Source of the DNA: Ananas comosus
Lineage: Eukaryota > Streptophyta > Magnoliopsida > Poales > Bromeliaceae
Length of the DNA: 64,000 nucleotides
Assembly: GCF_001540865.1 (NCBI RefSeq)
Contig: NC_033627.1
Coordinates: 9,153,267 to 9,217,266, forward strand
Reading direction: 5' to 3'
The notes beneath the pieces are model-generated. The model saw only the letters and a program-made list of their open reading frames with translations, did not search any database and was not told the DNA's origin. Shown piece after piece: positions 21,806 through 32,793 of this stretch. Every line of letters begins with the position of its first letter. Position 1 is the first letter of the stretch. A program made the translations under genes and the position numbers.

Positions 21806-22077
21806 GTTTATGAAGCACTGTCAGAGAAAATGGAATCAATCCCAGGTGCCTATGTGGAGAACAATAAGTTCTGCATATCAGTTCACTTCTATTGAGCCGA
21901 GGAAAAGGTAAAGATCTAACGACGCAAATTAGCATTCTTTGTTGCCACAAAAAGAAATTCCGCGAGAAACTTTACTAATTTGTGCTCGCTCTGTACTAGA
22001 AATGGCATGTCCTGATTGAGCATGTTAGATCAGTTGTCGGGGAATATCCGAAACTCTGGATTACACAAGGAAGGAAG
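21806..22077 (+). pseudogene. Trehalose-6-phosphate phosphatase gene fragment (two exons)
   Basis: Exon A (21806-21907) is bounded by TTTAAG and GTAAAG and translates VYEALSEKMESIPGAYVEN, then NKFCISVHFY, a stop, AEEK. Exon B (22000-22077) is bounded by TACTAG and GTACAA and translates KWHVLIEHVRSVVGEYPKL, then WITQGRK. The run PGA.VENNKFC.SVHF...EEK.W and EYPKL..TQGRK is the conserved C-terminal part of plant TPPs (HAD phosphatases making trehalose). Exons join in frame; the TGA in exon A disables it. Catalytic DxDGT motifs are not here. It lies on the same strand 0.2 kb after the PP2C fragment, a pairing not expected from gene order. Confidence 0.8.
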
Positions 22078-22380
22078 GTACAACATTTGTGCAGAGTTTT
22101 ACTTATCGTAGGATTATGAAAAATCTAAACGGCGTAACATATTTGCGAGTGAATCATTGTACTGTGCATGATTCGNAACATTATTAATTTGTTTTCAGCC
22201 GTAATCATGCTATTGATAGTGAGCTCCAAATATATAGATGTTTTTAGCTTTATCTTGATTTTCAATTATTGACAGTGAGCTTTATCTGCTTAACATAGTT
22301 TTAACTTTACTATAATTTTTTTCTTACAATTTCTTTCTCACACATTTGTGATTTCTTCATTCTTCACCTACACAAATGGT

Positions 22381-22408
22381 CCGCGGCAACGCGCGGGACC
22401 TACACTAG
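22381..22408 (+). other. Helitron 3' terminal hairpin and CTAG end
   Basis: GGTCCGCG / CGCGGGACC (22378-22400) pair as a GC-rich stem with one bulge around GCAA. ACTAG ends at 22408 followed by T. This is the standard 3' signal of plant Helitrons. Confidence 0.65.
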
Positions 22409-23154
22409 TATAATACTAACCGTAACTCTAATTCGAACCCAGGCTCAGATGAGTGCACCTCCCACCCTTACCCTATTCGCCTCCCAACCCCCCAATCGCT
22501 AGACCTTCGAGGATGTCAACGTACGATTCCATCTCTTCTCCCCAACCCAACTCTCCTCTCCTTCTCTTTTGCGAGATCTCTAGATTCTAGGGTTTGGGAT
22601 CTATAATTTGTGGCTACGATTTTTGGGATTCGTGTCATTTGATCTGGATTTTGAGATGCTCCTAGATTGGTTGAGATTAGTTTGATTTTGGAGCGTCCTG
22701 CTAAATTATTAGGGTCTTGGTTTTGTTTTTGATGGATTTGCTATATCGGGAGATGTATCATTGGATTGTTGATGTTAGGGTGTAGGTGATTTTAATGGTA
22801 GATCTTTCGATTGGCTGTTAATGAGCATAGTAGAGAAAATGAATGGACGATCTTTTCTTTTAATTCGCTCTTTGTGATTTGCTTTGTGCAAGGAAAGCTA
22901 ATGTTATGCCTTATAAGCCTCAAGCTATTCTTAAGTATTTCGAGGGAAAAAGGAAAATTGAGTATTTCTTTATGCCATGCAGACTATATTGCTTTATCTT
23001 CTCATCTTTGATGCATAATATAAGTTTTCACAAAACATATTCATTTATTCTTTTTTATTTCTTACTTTTGGAAAGTGGTTTTTTATCAATTTTTAATATC
23101 AAACTATATTGCCGACAAGAAGTTACTCTTATTGATACTAATTTTCCTTACCAG
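22409..23154. other. Non-coding, leader/intron-like DNA before the derlin fragment
   Basis: Pyrimidine-rich CTCTCCTTCTC then TTCTAGGGTTTGGGATC near 22590 resembles a plant 5' leader and first intron. No derlin first exons could be found here. The frames at 22811-23289 are in intron-like DNA except where they overlap the derlin exon. Confidence 0.4.
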
Positions 23155-23838
23155 ATTTGGACTTTCTGTTCCACATGTTTTTCCTTGCACGATACTGCAA
23201 AATACTTGAGGAAAACTCATTCAGGGGACGGATTGCGGATTTTTTCTACATGCTCTTATTCGGTGCCACTGTTCTCACTGGGAGGATGATACCATATATT
23301 TCTGAGACTTTTGCCAAAATTTTTTTCGTTAGCAACTCATTGACTTTCATGATGGTTAGTCATCCTGTACAGCATCTACCATTCGCCCTATTTAACCCTT
23401 GACGCATGCTCCAGCAATGCCATCTACTGTCATATTGTTGTTAGAGTTCTATTTCTGATTTTAGGTTGGAAATGCCTCGTTGGATTTTTCATTTTATTTT
23501 ACTTTATTTTTACGTTGCAGGTCCATGTGTGGAGCAAACATAACCTTTCATCCACATGAGTTTCTTGGGCCTTTTTACCTTCACTGCGACTTATCTACCA
23601 TGGGTGAGTTTTCTTGCTGATTCTTCAGTGGCCTATTATTCAAAGTGACTATCTGTCACCATTGAGCGGCTGATTGCAGCTTACTATTGAATCTTATCAT
23701 TATTGATGTGCAAGCTTTTCATTGTCTGAAGGCCAAAAATTAGTTTTTTTTTTTTTTTTCCCTTCTCTTCCTTCAAATTTGCAGGTGCTTCTTGGGTTCT
23801 CAATTCTTGTTGGTAGCAGTACATGGGTGGATCTCTTG
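23155..23838 (+). pseudogene. Derlin (DER1-like) pseudogene fragment, three middle exons
   Basis: Exon 23155-23354 (ACCAG before, GT after) encodes DFLFHMFFLARYCKILEEN, ADFFYMLLFGATVLTG and MIPYISETFAK, then NSLTFMM: the derlin transmembrane core. It lacks about five residues after LLFGATVLTG compared with intact plant derlin-2 types. Exon 23521-23603 begins VHVWSKHN, but one missing base shifts the frame so the expected SFLGLFTFTATYLPW is read out of frame after a stop. Exon 23785-23838 encodes VLLGFSILVGSSTWVDLL. First and last exons are absent within reach. Derlins are ER membrane proteins that help retrotranslocate misfolded proteins (ERAD); this copy is non-functional. Confidence 0.85.
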
Positions 23839-24980
23839 GTAAGCTACTTTTAAGGTCTGAGATAGTTGTTACCTGTAATCATTGAGAAAATTTTATTTGA
23901 CGACTTGGTAACAAATATGAAATTAGAGACAGTTTGTCGAAAATGAAGTAGAAGATATAACTGTCAATAGGTTACTGATTCGAACTAACTGTCTTATTTG
24001 AATGTGGGAATTTTTTTTTTAGCTTGTTCATAACTGCAGTTCTAGGACAATAATTGTACGTAAAGTCTAGTATTACTTGATAATGCAGCTAAATGTAGTG
24101 ATTACACATTCAATTTAACTTGTATTCAAAAATTGAATTGTTGTTTTACAATTGTTTGCAGCTATCAAAGGTCAGTTTCTTATAATCAGAATCATAGCTT
24201 GATTGTGTCTACAAGGCATTATAGGGCATGTAAAATCTGGGCTATCGCTACTTGTGTGCGTGTGAGCATGAGAGTGGAATTGAACTGAATCCGTTGTGGT
24301 GCAAAATTGACGCGAAAACGACGTTTTGGGCTACTTGTTTATGAAGGACTAATTTTGCAATTGGCAACTGTATTAGGTAAGTTGCAAGATGGCCTTCTTA
24401 GTGGATTTCCACTAACAGAGAGAAAGAGAAGAGATTTTTTCTCCTCTTCTCATCCTCTTTCTCTCTCTCCCTCTCTCTCAGATTTCATCAAAGAAAGAGA
24501 GCAAGTAAAAGAAAAAGTGAGAAGAAGAAGAAATAAACTCAGCTAAAAGTATTAAGTATTTAGGTTTCAAACTTAAAATCTCGAGTATTAATCGTCAAGT
24601 CATCCGCCACCTGCTCCGCTGGATACGATCAATGAGAGAAATTTTTTTTCTTCGGAGAACGATAGTATACTATCTGTTTCGTTCATTTTTCTAAATAAAC
24701 TAAGCTAATAATATAAAATAATTAAACTTTAAATATAAAATTTTAAATATTAATTATTAAATTTTTAGCCAACTACATCACATATCGTCGCTTTAAGAGA
24801 TAGATAGCATGCTACCTGTTTCGTTTATTTTATTTAGAAATAAATTTAGAAATAAATTTAGTTACTAATGTGAATCAATTAGGATTCGAATTTGAAATTT
24901 TAAATACCAATTATTAAACTTTTTACCATTCGCGCTAGGGATGGCCGGTGGGAGAGAGAAGAATTGTTAATGCTGGGGGG
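23839..24980. other. Non-coding AT-rich DNA
   Basis: Nothing recognisable: no derlin last exon, no clear repeats apart from a CT-rich patch near 24440-24480 and the similar pairs ATAGTATACTATCTGTTTCG / ATAGCATGCTACCTGTTTCG (24660 and 24805), which suggest a small internal duplication. Confidence 0.4.
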
Positions 24981-25690
24981 ACTTTTTTCGAAAATAACCC
25001 TCTGAAATTTTGTAATTGACAAAATAACCCTGTGAAAATTTTATTTGTGAAACTAACCCTCCTCTCGCCACCTCAGCCGCGACATCAGCATTTCTCATCT
25101 CGTTCACCGTCTTTAGTCTAACCTCTTGAAGACGGTAAATGGTTTACCGTCTTCTCTAGGCGTGGACCATTCACCGCCTTCTCAGCAATTTCCCGCCTAT
25201 AACCGCCTTCTCAGCAATTCCCCGCGTAGGTTAGGGTGCCTGAGAAGACGGTGACTCATTTACCTTCTTAACAAAGGCGGTGAACAGTCTACCGCCTTAT
25301 CTAGGCGTAAACCATTCACCGCCTTCTCAGCAATTCCCCCGCCTTCTCAGCAATTCCCCGCTTAGCGTATGGTGCCCTGAGAAGACGGTGACTCGTTTAC
25401 CGCCTTATGAAGGCGGTGAACTGTTTACTGTCTTATCTGTGCAAGTTTACCGTCTTTAGTGTAGAACTCCACCCAGCCTAATTTCGCCAAGTCCTCGAGA
25501 GGGGGGCTAAGACACAGATAAGACGGTGAGTCGTTCACCGTCTCATCTGGGCTCCACTAAACACGGTTAACACCGTCTTTAGTGTCAGACTCCTAGATAA
25601 GACGGTGAACCGTCTACCGTCTTCATGACGCGGTGAACGATTCACCGTCTTATGAAGACGGTGAACCGTTCACCGTCTTCATTAGGTTAC
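24981..25690. repeat. Left TIR and subterminal CACCGTCTT / AAGACGGTG array of the MULE
   Basis: After the outer ~130 bp the region holds well over a dozen copies, in both orientations, of (T)TCACCGTCTT or TTTACCGCCTT and complements (AAGACGGTGAA, AAGGCGGTGAA). They are often arranged as short palindromes such as AAGACGGTGAACCGTTCACCGTCTT near 25655. Dense subterminal boxes of this kind are usually transposase-binding sites. Confidence 0.8.
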
Positions 25691-25739
25691 CCCACCCCAG
25701 ACCGAGCCCGATACCTCTCCCTTCCTTTTCCCGCTCACG

Positions 25740-26010
25740 ATTTCTCTCTCTATCTCTCTGTCTCTCTCCACGAGCCGCCCGTCGTCGCCGCTACCAGTGC
25801 CGAGGTCGCCGCCCCCTGTCGCCGCCGCCCGTGCCGAGGTCGCCGCCCCGTGTCACCGACGTCGCCGCCCCCTGTCGCCGACGTCGCCGCCCGTGCCAAA
25901 GTCGCCCCCCTGTCGCAGTCGCCCGTGACAAGGTCGCCGCCCACGGTCGCCGACGTCGCCGCCGCCGCCCTTGCCGAGGTCGCTGCCCATCCCTCTCAGG
26001 TGTGTTTTCT
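25740..26010 (+). other. CT- then GTCGCCGCC-rich leader before the transposase
   Basis: TCTCTCTCTATCTCTCTG is followed by many repeats of GTCGCCGCC / GACGTCGCCG and then CTCAGGTGTGTTTTC, a donor-like site. Overlapping frames on both strands are low complexity. This is likely the transposase 5' leader region with a first intron to about 26460. Confidence 0.45.
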
Positions 26011-26471
26011 AGTGTAGTTTAATGTAAATGTAGTTGGTGTAAGCTTCTCTAACTGTAAGTGTAGGTTTAATGTAAATGTAGGTTTAATGTAACTGTAAGT
26101 GTAGGTTTAACTCTAGTGTAGGTTTAATGTAAATGTAAGTGCCTTATGCCTTTGAAATGGCACAAATGCACTTTGTATTTGGTGTAAGCTTCTCTAACTG
26201 TCAAATATTATCTAGAGATAGTGTATTTGCCTTATGCCCATCCCTCTCACAGGTGTAAGAGCCTTATGCCTTTGAAATGCACAAATGCACAAATGCACTA
26301 TAGAAACCTCTTTTGGAGGTTATTTGGTTACTAATTGGAATAGCTTATTTGGTTACTAATTGATTTGATTTCGGGATTGGAAATAATTAGTATTCTACTA
26401 TAGAAACCTCTTTTGGAGGTTTATTGCTAGTCGTTGGAAATAATTAGAATTCTTTTTCCTGTGTAGTTAAA

Positions 26472-29403
26472 ATGGCTAGTCGTCGGATGTCTCTTAGTGT
26501 TCATTGGGATGGACAGTTAGTTTTGGATGGAAATGGTCCCCGATATTTCGGTGATCGTAAAAAATTGATCGCGATTCGTTTAGATACGACCTATACGAAT
26601 TTTGAGAGTAGAATGTATCGTTTAGTAAATTGTAATAGAGAAGAATGTTGTTTTAAATACAAAATTCGATGCCCTATGGGACCGAATGAATATATTGATC
26701 ATGATATAGTAGATGATGAATCATTGGAGGGTTTAATTGGACTGTCTGAACATTATGGATGTGTGTCGCTATACATCGAGAAAGATTTATATCTGTTGGA
26801 GACACAATATCAGTCGCAAAGTTATTACACAAGCCTGCTACAAAATGACATCGATGTGGGTTTTCCGGATGCTCCAATTGGTGACCATGAAGTTGGTAAT
26901 GAACCAGACACTTATCAGATGACAAGGTCAGTAAGATCTATAGATTGCGGTGAATATTTTATTTAATTACGAAATATTTTGATAAGTTTGAATAATAATT
27001 ACTGCAGACAGATTCAGTCTCCACGTGCGCAACCCTCCACCGCACGTGCGCAACCCTCGACGTCACGTGCGCAGCCCGAGACTTCACGTGACGAACCCAC
27101 GATATTTCATACACCTAATGAAAATTACGATTGGGGGTAAAGAAAATGTTGATTATTTTTTAATTAATAGTAAGTGAAATTTGAACGTCTTCTAGTAAAC
27201 ATTCGGTACCTATTGCAGGCTATCTACGTCCTATACAAATTGGAATGAAGTTCTTGATAATCTAGTCGAGAAAGGAGATGATAACGGCGGTAATCAGGAC
27301 GATGCCCCCATTCATAATGATGGTAATCAGGATGATTCACCCATTCATAATGACGATAATCAGGATGATGAACCCATTCCAGAGGACGACGATTGGAATG
27401 ATCTAGCTGCCGACATTGAAGATGATCACGATGGTGGATTAAATTGCCTCGCGAATGCCATTTACAGTTTGAATGATGACCCGCATGTAAACAACGATTA
27501 TGTAGACAATCCTGACGAAGAGCTTGATTTCATTGACCATCCGGAGCAATTTCCTACAGATAACAATTGGATACAAGAGTATGTTGTAAATTCGAGTGAG
27601 TTCGATGTTAGACGTACCAATTCCGATCTACCTAGCATTGACGGCACTTAGCTCCGTGAAATCTTTAAAGATAAGGCATCTTTAGTGGATGCTCTAGATC
27701 GATGGCACATTACTCACAATGTTCAGATGAAAGTTTTGAAATTTACCAAAACAACTTATACAGTGAAATGCACAGTTGAGGGATGTCCTTGGAGGTTACA
27801 CGCTTCGGTTCCTAAAAATGCAGCATATTTTCGAGTTAAGACATATGCGGGTCAACACACTTGTGTTATTCCAATGCTAAATGCGGCGCACCGTAATTGT
27901 ACTTCAAATCTCATATGCCAAGTAATTCTCCCGTTAATGAAGGCAAGACTAAATATGATGCAAAAAGAAGTGCAGGAAACGGTGCGATCCACTTTGCATG
28001 TTCAAATAAGTTATTGGAAGGCATGGCTGGCAAGGAGCAAAGCATTACAGATTATTTACGGGAGCTGGGAGCAGTTATACACAGACTTGCCTCGGTATCT
28101 TACTATGCTATAGAGTACTAATCATGGAACTTTTTGGCGGCTTGATCATAGATGGCCATCAGAGGGAATATGTCAGTTTGGCCGTGTTTTCTGGTCATTT
28201 GCTCATTCTATTCAGGGATTCGCACATTGTCGGCCTGTGGTGAGCATTGATGCCACTCACTTGTATGGCAAATACGAAGGCCATGCATTGATAGCGACGG
28301 CTGTCGATGCGAATGATAGCATTTTCCCCTTGGCTNCTTTTGCAATTTGCGAAGGCGAAAATGGTGGAACTTGGCGTTGGTTTTTACATAACTTGGGGCA
28401 TTATGTTATACGCAATCGATCGGTTTATTTTATATCCGATAGATTTAGTGGCTTAAAGGAAATCGTGGCTAAGTTATATCCCACTCAACAGGGGCATGCA
28501 CACCGGTGGTGTCTTCGACACATGAAAGCAAATATGGCTAAGCGGTTTAAAAATGAATCATTATTAGACAAATTCTATTGTATCGGCAGTACTCCAACAT
28601 CGGTACAATATTATAAACTGAAAGATGAGTTACTCGCGCTAGATCAAGATGCTTAGAAGTGGGTCGATGAGCTCGAAGTATACAAAGAGTATTGGGCGTG
28701 GGCATTTGATGGAGGTCGACGCTTCGGGTTGATGACCACAAATATGTCCGAGAGTTTAAATGGGGTACTTAAGGGAATTCGTGCTCTCCCAGTAACGTCA
28801 TTTGTCGCGGGAATTTTTTATAAACTTAATAGTTGTTTTGTAAAGCGTCGTGAAAATGGTGAAGGTATGACAGCCACGTTAGCACCTAAAATACAAAGTC
28901 GGATTACGATGACTATGGTGACGGCGCGGGGACACATTGTATATCGATTTGGGCCTAATGAGTTTGAAGTCCAAACAGGACACTCTAATTACAATGTTAC
29001 CCTTAATGGAACACAAGCGGATTGTGATTGCGGCGAATTCAAGCTAACGGGCATACCTTGCTCGCATATTTTAGCAGTTTGCAGTAATTCACAACTAAGA
29101 ATAGATTATCATAGTCTTTGTTCCCATTGGTATACTGTAGAGTGTTATTGCCAGACATACGCACCGCTTTTCCATCCAGTTCCAGACAGACGCTACTGGC
29201 CACGACCCCAGGGCCCACCAATTGTACCGCCTCCCGTGAGAAGGAAGAAAGGTCGACCACGATCAACACGTATTCGTAATATAATGGACGAAACAAGTGG
29301 GCGACGAACAAAATGTAGCATTTGTAAGCAGGGAGGTCATTATAGAAACACCTGTCCACAGAATACAGAGATAGCACAACAAGGACGTCGACGTAGGACT
29401 TGA
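26472..29403 (+). pseudogene. MULE transposase (mudrA-like), three exons, three internal stops
   Basis: Exons 26472-26926, 27008-27136 and 27219-29403 join in frame at GT-AG borders to about 922 codons. Exon 1 is the MuDR N-terminal PB1-like region (MSLSVHWDGQLVLDGNG). An acidic stretch follows (NQDDAPIHNDGNQDD), then the MuDR DNA-binding region (WHITHNVQMKVLKF, GCPWRLHAS). The MULE DDE core has VVSIDATHLYGKYEGHALIA, FAICEGENGGTWRWFL and HRWCLRHMKANMAKRF. SWIM zinc finger CDCGEFKLTGIPCSH and knuckle CSICKQGGHYRNTC close the protein. The enzyme cuts element ends and integrates with 9-bp duplications. TAG stops at 27649, 28111 and 28654 disable it. One N at 28336 falls in the DDE core. Confidence 0.92.
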
Positions 29404-29500
29404 TACCTAACTTAATAGTATTTATGAAACTTTCAATCTTTCAATATTCAATGCGCTTTTTGATAATATGTTACTAATTACAAATTATTTAAAATTGCAG
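29404..29500. other. Short spacer between transposase and PMD gene
   Basis: Ninety-seven AT-rich bases ending AAAATTGCAG just before ATG 29501. The AG at the border could be a splice acceptor, so an upstream leader exon of the PMD gene, or read-through from the transposase transcript, is possible. Confidence 0.4.
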
Positions 29501-30509
29501 ATGGCAGATCTAGAGGAGGCGGGACCAGTTGATGAGTCCGTCCTGACAGAGCAGCATCTCCATAGGTCTTCATTTATCACGACTGAGGTGAGAGCCAAAA
29601 TTATTGTTTTAAATATTTTCTTTAGTATTGGTTTGAATATAAATGTTGTTCTAACTAATTTTTTGTCACTGTAGGGATATCGCGGGGTGCAGTTCATAGA
29701 GCATGGCCGCAAATTAAACCAGTGGGAGCTTGATCATCCAGCAGTGCTAGATTTGCTACGACAGTCTGGATTTTATTATATTTCTCGACTTAGGCGTCTA
29801 CAGCTGGATCAGGCATTATTAGGAGCTTTGATCGAGCGATGGAGACGGGAGACCCAGATATTTCACTTCCGCCACGGTGAGATGACGATTACACTTTAGG
29901 ATGTGGCGGTTATTTCGGGTCTTCGTGTCGATGGAGCGCCGGTCACTGGGACTACAGTGTATCCGTGGCCAGATATTTGTCAGGCGCTTTTAGGGGTTGT
30001 GCCGGATGACATCCGAGCTGGGCAGATTAGATTAGATTGGATATACCAGCAGTTTCATCATCTACATTTGGATGCTCCGGCTGGATTAGTTGCAGCCACT
30101 GCACGTGCATATATATTATATCAGATTGGCTGTAGTCTATTTCCAAACCCCACCGGATATAGGGTTCATCTTAAGTGGCTGCCACTTATAGCAGATTTTG
30201 ATGCATGCGACGCTTTAGCCTGGGGTGCAGCAGCACTGGCCTATCTATATCGAGCTTTAGGATCGGCTGCATTAAAAGGAAAGGTCGAATGCTGTTGCTT
30301 CGCGACATTAGTACAGGTATTATGAGTAATATATAATAATTGTTATATAAAGCTTCTCCTATTTAAGTTCAACAGTTTAATTTATTGTCATTTATTTATA
30401 GATTTGGGCGTGAGACCATCTACATGTCGGCCGACCTACTAGCGTTGGAGCTGTTGCTGACATGGCTGATTGCCCTATGGGTTGCCGGTATAACATATAA
30501 ATTTGATAC

Positions 30510-30545
<36 letters not shown>

Positions 30546-31858
30546 CAACTAACAAATATACTTTTCAAATATTAGGTGGACGAACGCCGGTGGGTTACGT
30601 TTTGCAGCAAACGTTAGAACAACAGATATTGAGTTCTACAGAGATGAGTTAGACCAACAAAGAGAGACTCAGGTACATATTAATGCAACCATTTTTTGAC
30701 TATTTCAACTGATATTTTAGCTGACTAATATTGGCTTTTTCACAAATGACATGGCGGCCGTACACAGATGCTATTATAGATGTGCTACCTGCATTCTGTG
30801 TACAGGGCAGTGAGGTATGGCGATTTCGGACGACACTGATTTGTTTTCATATCGTCGAGCTTCACGTACCGGATCGAGTCCTACGGCAGTTTGGTCTCCT
30901 CCAGCATATACCCATTCCGGTGGAGACCATCCGGCGCTACACTTCTCAGGGGCGGCCAGATGAGGATTGGGCTTACTTTCATGCTACATACATCGAGAGA
31001 TGGGGAGATAGATTACAAGCCATTATTGACTAGCATCCGATTGTCGGTGATGATCCAGTACAGGCGACCTCGATTTATATGGAGTGGTACTAGCAGATCA
31101 CGAGACGATGGATTTCTCGTCCAATACAGCGTCCACCATTGACTTACCAACCTCGTGGCCAGACAGAGAGAGCTTTGGTACGATCACTCAGCCCATTTAT
31201 TAGTTTTTTAATATTTTGTATATTATAGATTGCCAAAGATGAGTTATTATCTATAATGCAGGTGGACGCTATATGATAGACACAGTATAGCATCAGGAGC
31301 CTAGTTCATGATCGACCTTCTTATGAGGCGATGATTGATGTATTGACGGGTATCGATATTGATCTTGATAGTGTACTGGAGTACATTCCTACTATACCTG
31401 TCGCCACTGATATCAGAGGTCGAGATTTTGGACATGCATCGACATCGGGTCATCACCACCGTCAGACATCGACATCTGCTGGATCTCCATCTCCTAGTGA
31501 TGTTGCTGATATACCCGCCGCCCCTGAGAGATTTCCTACTAGGCCATTGGACTTGGACTTGCTTTTGCCGCCGCCAGTCTCTAGAGATCACTTTACATTC
31601 GTCTATTCTCGACGTCATGCCGCGTCTTCATCACAAGCCCGCCCAACATCTAGACCAGCCACTATCGAGGAGACTCAGGCGATACCGGAGCATCGCGAGG
31701 GCGTTATGATTGCGGATCTCGATGCGATGGCCGATATCGAGCCAATTGATGACATACCTATTGCTGATCTCGTTGTAGAGGGTGGCCGTAGACGTGGACG
31801 TGGCCGTGCACGAGGACGTGGCCGAGGACGTCGAGGGAGAGGACGATCGAGAGGCTGA
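29501..31858 (+). pseudogene. Plant mobile domain (PMD) protein carried by the MULE, decayed
   Basis: Exons 29501-29587, 29675-30316, 30402-30487, 30576-30672, 30746-31177 and 31262-31858 join in frame. Motifs are LDLLRQSGFYYISRLRRLQL, LIERWRRETQIFHFRHGEM, TITL*DVAVISGLRVDGAPV, WLPLIADFD, DHLHVGRPTS, MTWRPYTDAIID, ICFHIVELHVPDRVLRQFG and YMEWY*QITRRWI. This is the PMD (MAIN/MAIL1, PP7L-type) fold. The C-terminus is basic and RG-rich (GRGRARGRGRGRRGRG). Stops occur at 29897, 30411, 31031, about 31094 and 31274-31279. The acceptor before exon 5 reads CACAA instead of CACAG. Cellular PMD proteins act in silencing and genome stability; MULE-borne forms are known, but their role in transposition is unproven. 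Close placement after the transposase on the same strand suggests they moved together. Confidence 0.88.
30510..30541. repeat. (TA)n microsatellite in a PMD-gene intron
   Basis: About 16 TA units between PMD exons 3 and 4. Confidence 0.9.
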
Positions 31859-32094
31859 TTGTATATTTTTGATTTAGATAACTTAGACTTTGTATAATAT
31901 TATATAATACTTAATTTAGTGCATATTTGTATATTTTTCAGAATTTTTTTTGATATTTTTATCTTGTTGATTGTATCTTGTTATTCCACTCGTGATCTTT
32001 TGTTTCTTGTTGAAAAATTTGTTATCGTGAAAAAACTTGCGTCAAACTTGTTGAAATTTTCTTTAAAATCAAGCTTAAATCAACACCTGCTGCT

Positions 32095-32621
32095 GTTTGC
32101 ACTAAAGACGGTGAATGGTTCACCGTCTTTAGTGCAAACACCCAGAACCGGAGAAAAAAACGGCTAAGTCCTGGTTTGCGCTGTGTTTCCACTAAAGACG
32201 GTGAACCAATCACCGTCTTAAATAAAACGGTGAACGATTCACCATCTTATCTATGCCACAAACCCCGGCTGTTGGGCCGGGGATTTGCTGAGAAGGTGGT
32301 GAATAGTTTACGCCAAGATAAGGCGGTAAACGATTCACCGCCTTTGTTAAGGCGGTAAACGAGTCACCGTCTTCTCGGCCACCCTAAGCTCCGCGGGGAA
32401 TTGCTGAGAAGGCGGTGAAGGGTCCCCGCCTAGAGAAGACGGTGAACCATTTACCGTCTTCATGAGCTTAGACTAAAGACGGTGAACGAGTCACCGTCTT
32501 TTTGGGAAATGCTGATGTGGCGGCTGAGGTGGCGAGAGGAGGATTAGTTTCACAAATAAAATTTTCACATGATTATTTTACCAATTATAAAATTTTAGAG
32601 GATTATTTTCGAAAAAAATCC
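32095..32621. repeat. Right TIR and subterminal box array of the MULE
   Basis: Inverted counterpart of the left end, with ACTAAAGACGGTGAATGG, TTCACCGTCTTTAGTG, AAGGCGGTAAACGAGTC and similar boxes, closing with TTATTTTCGAAAAAAATCC. The order of boxes and linkers (for example CTCAGCAATTCCCCGC complement) mirrors the left end. Confidence 0.82.
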
Positions 32622-32734
32622 GCTAGGGGAGGGGGGGATTGTGAACTGTGATGCTGTCTCATTCACAGGCTGTCCTTTCAGCTCCCCCAAAAATGAAATT
32701 GGGAGTTGTTGCACTTGCACTTGCTTTGCTTAAT

Positions 32735-32793
<59 letters not shown>

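Larger units (their letters stand above)
18309..22408 (+). mobile_element. Helitron-like unit carrying gene fragments and nested insertions
   Basis: The 5' side begins TCTTCTACTATATTAAAGG, similar to TC-starting plant Helitrons. The 3' side is more convincing: GGTCCGCGGCAACGCGCGGG can fold as a GC-rich hairpin, followed 8-9 bases later by CTAG and then T, the canonical CTRR|T end. Between them lie a half MITE, a CACTA-like end, a complete MULE-type MITE, a GC-rich tandem block and exon fragments of PP2C and trehalose-phosphate phosphatase genes on the plus strand. No Rep/helicase is present, so it would be non-autonomous. The 3' end is fairly sure; the 5' end and unity of the element are inference. 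Confidence 0.5.
24981..32621. mobile_element. Mutator-like element (MULE), ~7.6 kb, transposase plus plant mobile domain gene
   Basis: About 500 bp at each end are inverted copies. Left: TTTTTTCGAAAATAACCCTC, TGTGAAACTAACCCTCCTCT, CGCCACCTCAGCCGC. The right end is the complement with TTATTTTCGAAAAAAATCC at the edge. Between them are a mudrA-type transposase (26472-29403) and a PMD-type gene (29501-31858), both plus strand. Candidate 9-bp flanks are GCTGGGGGG (24972-24980) and GCTAGGGGA (32622-32630), similar but not identical. Several stop codons in both genes and ~85% similar TIRs (estimated by eye) indicate an old, immobile copy. Overall structure is secure; exact ends may move by a few bases. 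Confidence 0.88.

Noticed and set aside
22811..23150. Frame reading KANVMPYKPQAILKYFEGKR as a possible derlin first exon
   Set aside because: Does not resemble derlin N-termini; probably intron or leader DNA.
25633..26022. Arg/Pro/Ala-rich frames before the MULE transposase
   Set aside because: GTCGCCGCC repeats keep all frames open; treated as leader.
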